Source: Accumulibacter sp.
Lineage (GTDB): Bacteria > Pseudomonadota > Gammaproteobacteria > Burkholderiales > Rhodocyclaceae
Assembly: GCA_031274075.1 (NCBI GenBank)
Contig: JAISQQ010000114.1
Location: 1 to 8,373 of the forward strand
DNA length: 8,373 bases
Direction: 5' to 3'
Shown here piece after piece: positions 1 to 5,798 of this stretch; position 1 is the stretch's first letter; each line of letters begins with the position of its first letter. A program made the translations under genes and the position numbers. A model generated the notes under the pieces. That model searched no databases. It had not been told where the DNA came from and worked only from the letters and a program-made list of their open reading frames with translations.

Positions 1-2297
<2,297 letters not shown>

Positions 2298-2392
2298 GGC
2301 CGGGGGCGCAAGGAACGGCAAGGAGGCGGGAGCGGGGGACGGCCTGGGCTGGGGCACGGCGGCGATCGGACGGGCGGAATGGAAAACCGCCT

Positions 2393-2398
2393 ATTATA
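2393..2398 (-). promoter_or_regulatory. Candidate -10 box upstream of mfd
   Basis: The minus strand reads TATAAT here, about 36 bases before the possible GTG start at 2357 and 96 before ATG 2297. This fits a short mfd leader. No convincing -35 hexamer lies 16-18 bases upstream (the sequence there is close to AAACCC), so the site rests on the -10 match and its position alone. Confidence 0.35.
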
Positions 2399-2429
2399 GT
2401 TCGCCGGAGGCGTCGCGGGTTTCGGCGAT

Positions 2430-2484
2430 GAATCCGATGACAAAAGGTGGAAGACGGTGATTCTCGCGGGCGTGAAGCGCCCGG
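2430..2484 (+). repeat. Short composite repeat, left copy
   Basis: The block GAATCCGATGACA (2430-2442) is followed 31 bases later by GAAGCGCCCGG (2474-2484). The same two blocks occur in the same order and orientation at 4066-4078 and 4103-4113, with 24 bases between them. In this copy the second block forms part of a small hairpin, GGGCG/CGCCC around TGAAG. Each block alone could match by chance; the paired arrangement is what makes it notable. The two copies bracket the exported-protein gene and vapBC. Confidence 0.4.
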
Positions 2485-2522
2485 GGCCATCGCACTATCT
2501 CTGTGGAAGCAAGCGTTGGATG

Positions 2523-2542
2523 CGCGGGTATCGATATCCGCG
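2523..2542. promoter_or_regulatory. 20-bp near-perfect palindrome in the mfd / exported-protein intergenic region
   Basis: The arms CGCGG-TATC and GATA-CCGCG meet with no loop and only one mismatched pair (G2528 against T2537). A loopless palindrome suggests a binding site for a dimeric protein rather than an RNA hairpin. A second, perfect 10-bp palindrome, CGTCATGACG, lies at 2554-2563. The whole gap 2298-2677 (380 bases) otherwise shows only the mfd -10 box, the left repeat copy and the ribosome-binding site at 2668-2676; I see no gene in it. The binding protein and target gene are unknown; the exported-protein gene starting at 2678 is the nearest downstream candidate. Confidence 0.4.
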
Positions 2543-2677
2543 TCAAACCATTGCGTCATGACGATGTAAATGTGGGCCAAAGGCTCGCACTCTGGTCAAA
2601 CCTCTCCGTCATTCTGGTTTTGCCGCCCGCGTTGAGCGACAATGCCATCGATGTTCATATGGCGTGGGAGGCGGGAA

Positions 2678-3232
2678 ATGCGGCGGGATTTTTTTTCGGT
2701 AGGGTCGATGGTGGTGGGGCTTTGGAGCCTGTTGACTCCGGCGCAGGCGGAACAAACCGCGTCCTTTGTCTTGCCCAGCGGCGTGGCGGTTGAAATTGTC
2801 GAGGACGTTTTTGACCGTTCCCTGTTTGAAGTTGAAGTTTCCGGCAGCGACGCGGGCTATGTCCTCCTGATCAACGGACAGATGCCCTTTGGTTCCGACC
2901 TTTCCCTGCCTTTTTCCTATGTCAAGCATATCCGCGTCACCCATCGGGGAAAGACGTATGAGCTGGATGTCTCAAACATGTATAACGCTTGGGGGAATCG
3001 TCACCAAAGCACCGAAAAATACGGTGTCCGCTATTTTGGCGGCAAGTGCGTCGAGGATGGCGATGGCCGAAAATACTGTCGGTTTCGTGGTCTGTTTTCA
3101 GACGCGGCCGGCGCGTATGTTGCGGAATGGAGAATTTATAACGGCGTATCGCAACGCACCATCCTGTCGGATAACTGCGACGTTATGTATTTCGTCAGCG
3201 AGCATATTGATCCAGAGGAGATTAGTAATTAG
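2678..3232 (+). CDS. Small exported protein of unknown function
   Basis: A protein of 184 residues that I do not recognise. The ATG at 2678 is chosen over in-frame ATGs at 2642 and 2651 because GGGAGGCGGGAA lies directly before it and because it gives a clean Sec signal peptide: MRRDFF, a hydrophobic stretch (about residues 8-20), then TPAQA with a predicted signal-peptidase cut after Ala24. The mature part of about 160 residues has no further membrane segment. It carries a beta-rich, aromatic core with the segments GYVLLINGQMPFG (60-72), IRVTHRGKTYELDVSNMYNAWG (roughly 85-106) and RGLFSDAAGAYVAEW (137-151), and three cysteines (Cys124, Cys134, Cys167), two of them ten residues apart. It is probably periplasmic. 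The gene is divergent from mfd and converges on vapBC. Base composition looks visibly less GC-rich than mfd, suggesting an acquired gene. Confidence 0.75.
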   Translation: MRRDFFSVGSMVVGLWSLLTPAQAEQTASFVLPSGVAVEIVEDVFDRSLFEVEVSGSDAGYVLLINGQMPFGSDLSLPFSYVKHIRVTHRGKTYELDVSNMYNAWGNRHQSTEKYGVRYFGGKCVEDGDGRKYCRFRGLFSDAAGAYVAEWRIYNGVSQRTILSDNCDVMYFVSEHIDPEEISN

Positions 3233-3297
3233 CGCCCGCGGTAGATTCGCAGCCTGCAAACCCCGCCGACATCAGTTGCCAATACCCGATACAAGGC

Positions 3298-3338
3298 AAA
3301 AAAACAAGGCCGCATGATTGCCAGTGTCATGGTCGGCC
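3298..3338 (-). terminator. Intrinsic terminator of vapBC
   Basis: Read on the minus strand, a hairpin (GGCCG then CATGA on one side, TCATG then CGGCC on the other, with a two-base bulge and a 9-base loop, 3308-3338) is followed by TTGTTTTTTT (3298-3307). It begins about 30 bases past the vapC stop, where a terminator for the toxin-antitoxin operon is expected. The plus strand has no matching T-run, so it is unlikely to stop transcription from the convergent exported-protein gene efficiently. Confidence 0.7.
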
Positions 3339-3367
3339 ATCGCGGATTTTATCAATGATGCGCAAGT

Positions 3368-3757
3368 TCATTCAACCCAGTTTTCAATTTTCAGACCCGC
3401 GCCTTGATAGACGCTGAAATCCGCGATGTTGTTGGTCACCAAAATGGCATTCAGGGATAAGGCATGTGCCGCGATCATCCTGTCCAGGGTGCTTTTTCTG
3501 ACGGGGTAATCCTGTGAGAGCTTGCCAAAAATCTCGGCTGCTTCCACGCTATAGTTTTCCGCGACAATTTTTGCAAACAGGGCGTCAATTTCATCCCGGC
3601 CGTTGTGAATATTCAGCCCGCAGCAGATTTCGCCCCATGTGACCGTGCTGATCGCGACTTCGCCGAATTTGCAGTTTGTAAAATGTTTGACAACGGAATC
3701 GGGAATTTCCTCGATCAAATAAATGCAGATGTTGGTATCCAGCAAGTATTTGATCAT
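3368..3757 (-). CDS. vapC: VapC-type PIN-domain ribonuclease toxin
   Basis: A 129-residue PIN-domain protein of normal length for VapC toxins, which are Mg2+-dependent RNases. Characterised members cut tRNA anticodon loops or 23S rRNA. The metal-binding acidic residues are all present: Asp7 in YLLDTNI, Glu43 in WGEICCG, Asp92 in LDRMIAAHA, and Asp113 in VTNNIADFS. The toxin therefore looks intact. ATG 3757 is chosen because it overlaps the vapB stop as ATGA, giving translational coupling, and because family members begin with a short M-x-x-Y-LLDTN strand; an in-frame ATG at 3784 lies inside vapB and is less likely. The actual RNA target cannot be read from sequence. An intrinsic terminator follows. 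Confidence 0.93.
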   Translation of the reverse strand: MIKYLLDTNICIYLIEEIPDSVVKHFTNCKFGEVAISTVTWGEICCGLNIHNGRDEIDALFAKIVAENYSVEAAEIFGKLSQDYPVRKSTLDRMIAAHALSLNAILVTNNIADFSVYQGAGLKIENWVE

Positions 3758-3987
3758 TTCCAGTTTCTTTCGGTTTCCACGCATTCCGGGCGTTTGCCGG
3801 TGTGATGCCTGCCCAGGGCGGCAAAAAGTCCTGGAACGTCTTGCAGGGTTTCGGGTTCGACGATGATTCGGTTCCCGTCCCGGATAACGATGAGCGCCGT
3901 TTGCGGCGGGAATGCCATCTCGGCGGGGATGCGGACAGCGGCGGAGTTGCCCGCCCTGAATTGCTTGGTGTGAAAAACTTGCGGCAT
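3754..3987 (-). CDS. vapB: VapB-type antitoxin (AbrB/SpoVT fold)
   Basis: A 77-residue antitoxin placed directly before vapC. Residues about 1-50 (MPQVFHTKQFRAGNSAAVRI, then PAEMAF and ALIVIRDGNRIIVEP) show the swapped-hairpin AbrB/MazE-like DNA-binding pattern with the characteristic GNSAAVRIP turn. The C-terminal tail (DVPGLFAALGRHHTG) is the usual toxin-wrapping part. The start is ATG 3987, preceded by a good AAGGAG seven bases away. The longer in-frame reading from 4128 has no supporting ribosome-binding site and would cross the operator. VapB should neutralise VapC and, as the VapBC complex, repress the operon by binding the palindrome at 4009-4028. Confidence 0.92.
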   Translation of the reverse strand: MPQVFHTKQFRAGNSAAVRIPAEMAFPPQTALIVIRDGNRIIVEPETLQDVPGLFAALGRHHTGKRPECVETERNWK

Positions 3988-4008
3988 GAAATGCTCCTTG
4001 CGGTCAGT

Positions 4009-4028
4009 GTTATAACGCATGTTATCAC
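4009..4028 (-). promoter_or_regulatory. Palindromic vapBC operator with overlapping -10
   Basis: The plus strand reads GTTATAACGCATGTTATCAC: arms GT-ATAAC and GTTAT-AC around a central GCAT, with one mismatched pair. It lies 22-41 bases before the vapB start. On the minus strand it contains TATAAC, a plausible -10 box. Autoregulation by VapBC complexes at promoter palindromes is established for the family; binding here is inferred. No strong -35 is visible. Confidence 0.6.
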
Positions 4029-4065
4029 GAAAAGACGCGCTTGCAAGCGTGGATTTACCACTAAC

Positions 4066-4113
4066 GAATCCGATGACAGAGGGCCGTAATATTTGCAAGC
4101 GCGAAGCGCCCGG
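4066..4113 (+). repeat. Short composite repeat, right copy
   Basis: GAATCCGATGACA (4066-4078) and GAAGCGCCCGG (4103-4113), in the same order and orientation as the left copy at 2430-2484 but spaced 24 rather than 31 bases apart. The second block here sits in a small hairpin, GCGC-GAA-GCGC. The intervening bases are poorly conserved. Confidence 0.4.
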
Positions 4114-4152
4114 TAATTGATCCGACATCCGATCCCTGAGCTTTGTGATCCG

Positions 4153-4177
4153 GAATCTGGACTACGAATCTGGACTA
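4153..4177 (+). repeat. Tandem 12-bp direct repeat overlapping a promoter
   Basis: GAATCTGGACTA occurs twice, at 4153-4164 and 4166-4177, identical and separated by one base (13-bp period, a little over one helical turn). The second copy ends inside the TATAAT box at 4176-4181, so a protein bound to the repeats would lie over the -35 region. It may be a regulator site or a slippage duplication; the sequence cannot tell these apart. Confidence 0.6.
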
Positions 4178-4181
4178 TAAT
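4176..4181 (+). promoter_or_regulatory. -10 box upstream of the tgt remnant and the hen1-pnkp operon
   Basis: A perfect TATAAT, 31 bases before the ATG of the tgt remnant. No consensus -35 is present at 17-base spacing (GAATCT there), so an activator acting at the tandem repeats is possible. Since the tgt remnant is dead and no terminator is visible between it and hen1, this is the best visible promoter for the RNA-repair operon; it would give a leader of about 200 bases. Confidence 0.5.
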
Positions 4182-4211
4182 CCACGGTTTGCAAAATTAC
4201 GCTGTCCCGCA

Positions 4212-4385
4212 ATGAAATTCTCCCTCCTGAACACCGACGGCCTGGCCCGTCGCCGACCCTGACGCATGGCGTGGTCGAAACGGCGGTATTCATGCCGGTG
4301 GGCAGCTATGACACAGCCAAGGCCATGACGCCTGTCGCTGACGGATTCCGGCGGCTTCGGAGAACAAATCCATGAAGGACATTGA
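4212..4385 (+). pseudogene. tgt: Decayed 5' fragment of tRNA-guanine transglycosylase (tgt)
   Basis: Tgt exchanges guanine 34 for the queuosine precursor in tRNAs with GUN anticodons. Three pieces of its N-terminal half are readable in order in three different frames. From ATG 4212, MKFSLLNTDGLARR matches the family start but reaches TGA at 4260. From 4259, LTHGVVETAVFMPVGSYDTA then KAMTP continues the alignment; the shift corresponds to a net loss of seven bases. From 4338, LTDSGGF is the conserved catalytic-aspartate segment, placed here after loss of roughly 40 codons. GEQIHEGH follows and may derive from the GD/E-x-x-K-I-T-E-E-G region, though weakly. The frame ends at TGA 4383, four bases before hen1. 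The remaining two thirds of tgt is absent. An intact tgt may exist elsewhere in the genome. Confidence 0.85.
4374..4379 (+). promoter_or_regulatory. Ribosome-binding site of hen1
   Basis: GAAGGA sits nine bases before ATG 4389 and fixes the hen1 start. It lies within the last readable codons of the tgt remnant. Confidence 0.65.
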
Positions 4386-4388
4386 ATC

Positions 4389-5798
4389 ATGCTGTTGACG
4401 ATCAGTTGCAGCGGCGAAAACACGCCGGACATTGGTTTCCTGTTGCACAAGAACCCGGCGAGGCCGCAGGTTTTTGAATTGAGCTACGGGCGCGCCTTCG
4501 TTTTCTACCCGGAAGTTTCGGATGAAAAAACGACCGTCGCGCTGCTCTTGGAGATCGATCCGATCGACCTGGTCAGGGGCAAGACGGGTTCGGGAGCTGC
4601 TTCGCCGGGACTTTTCGATTATGTGAATGACCGTCCCTATGTGTCGTCCTCTTTCATGAGCGTCGCCATTGCCAAGGTATTCGGCACGGCCATGAGCGGG
4701 CGCGGCGATGAATTCCAGGCATTGGCCGACGCCAAACTCGATTTGTCCGCCACCCTGAGCATGTTGCCCTGCAAGAGTGACACGGAAATGCTCAAGCGGG
4801 TATTCGAGCCTTTGGGTTACGAGGTCGAGTTCGAGCGTTTTGTCGCCGATGAAGAATTCCCGGATTGGGGCGAAAGCCGCTATGTCAATCTGACGATCCG
4901 CGGCAGGGTCAGGCTCGCTGATCTGCTGCATCATATTTATGTGCTGATTCCTGTTTTCGACCGCAAAAAGCACTACTGGATCGACCGGGAAGAAGTCGAG
5001 AAATTGCTGCGTCATGGCGAGGAGTGGCTCAAGGATCATCCCGAAAAAGGCTTCATTACCCGGCGCTATCTGATAAAGAACCGTTCGCTCGCCAATCTGG
5101 CGCTCGACCGCCTGAGAGCGGCGGACGACGAAGTTTCCGAAGAAGGAGAAGTGCCTTTGGAGGAAGCGAAAGAGGAACGTCTGAGCCTGAACCGGCAGCG
5201 CCTGGGGAGCGTCATCGCCCAGATCCGGGCTTGCGGCGCGAGGAGCGTGATTGACCTCGGCTGCGGCGAGGGCCACCTTCTGTCTCTTTTGCTGAAAGAA
5301 CCCGCGCTGCAAAAGATAGCCGGGGTGGACGTGGCGTGTTCGGTTCTGGAAAAGGCGAAGGAAAGAATCCACTATGAACGCTTGAGCGATGGGCAAAAGC
5401 AGAAGCTTTCGATTTTCCAGGGTTCACTCACCTACAAGGACAGCCGTTTCGCCGGCTATGACGCGGCCTGCGCCATCGAGGTCATCGAGCATCTGGAACT
5501 GCCGCGCCTCGCGGCCTTCGAGCGTGTGCTGTTCGAATTCGCGCGTCCCCGGCACGCGATCGTCACCACGCCCAACCGCGAATACAACGACAACTACCCG
5601 AATCTGGGCGACGGCCTGCGCCACAGCGATCACCGCTTTGAATGGACGCGCCGGGAATTCCGGGATTGGGCCGGGCGCGTCGGCGAGCGTTATCGTTATT
5701 CGGTGCAATTCTCCGACATCGGCGAGCAGGATGAAAAACTCGGCGCGCCAACGCAAATGGCGTGTTTTTCCGTGATTGAAGCAGGGGAGGGCGCATGA
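4389..5798 (+). CDS. hen1: Bacterial Hen1, RNA 3'-terminal ribose 2'-O-methyltransferase
   Basis: A 469-residue protein, the usual length of bacterial Hen1. It methylates the 2'-OH of the 3'-terminal nucleotide at a break before ligation, using S-adenosylmethionine, and partners with Pnkp. The N-terminal half (about 1-240; begins MLLTISCSGENTPDIGFLLHKNP, broken here as MLLTISCSGENT and PDIGFLLHKNP) is the bacterial-specific region that binds and activates Pnkp's ligase. A charged linker (about 240-265, DDEVSEEGEVPLEEAKEE) leads to the methyltransferase domain. There, IDLGCGEG (288-295) is the SAM-binding motif I, GVDVACSVLEKAK follows, EVIEH (364-368) supplies the Hen1-specific metal ligands Glu364, Glu367 and His368, and the HSDHRFEW segment supplies the remaining histidine, probably His415. 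HAIVTTPNREYN precedes it. All signature residues are present, so the enzyme should be active. The stop overlaps the pnkp start as ATGA. Confidence 0.95.
   Translation: MLLTISCSGENTPDIGFLLHKNPARPQVFELSYGRAFVFYPEVSDEKTTVALLLEIDPIDLVRGKTGSGAASPGLFDYVNDRPYVSSSFMSVAIAKVFGTAMSGRGDEFQALADAKLDLSATLSMLPCKSDTEMLKRVFEPLGYEVEFERFVADEEFPDWGESRYVNLTIRGRVRLADLLHHIYVLIPVFDRKKHYWIDREEVEKLLRHGEEWLKDHPEKGFITRRYLIKNRSLANLALDRLRAADDEVSEEGEVPLEEAKEERLSLNRQRLGSVIAQIRACGARSVIDLGCGEGHLLSLLLKEPALQKIAGVDVACSVLEKAKERIHYERLSDGQKQKLSIFQGSLTYKDSRFAGYDAACAIEVIEHLELPRLAAFERVLFEFARPRHAIVTTPNREYNDNYPNLGDGLRHSDHRFEWTRREFRDWAGRVGERYRYSVQFSDIGEQDEKLGAPTQMACFSVIEAGEGA

Noticed and set aside
2503..2793. Plus-strand frame overlapping the start of the exported-protein gene
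   Set aside because: It lacks a ribosome-binding site and overlaps a gene with a good one and a clear signal peptide; its product is not recognisable.
3308..3338. Hairpin as a bidirectional terminator also serving the exported-protein gene
   Set aside because: On the plus strand the stem is followed by ATCGCGGATTTT, with no T-run close to the stem, so only minus-strand termination is supported.
4290..5396. Minus-strand open frame of 368 codons opposite hen1
   Set aside because: The plus strand here is Hen1 with its family-specific N-terminal region; the reverse frame is a high-GC shadow.
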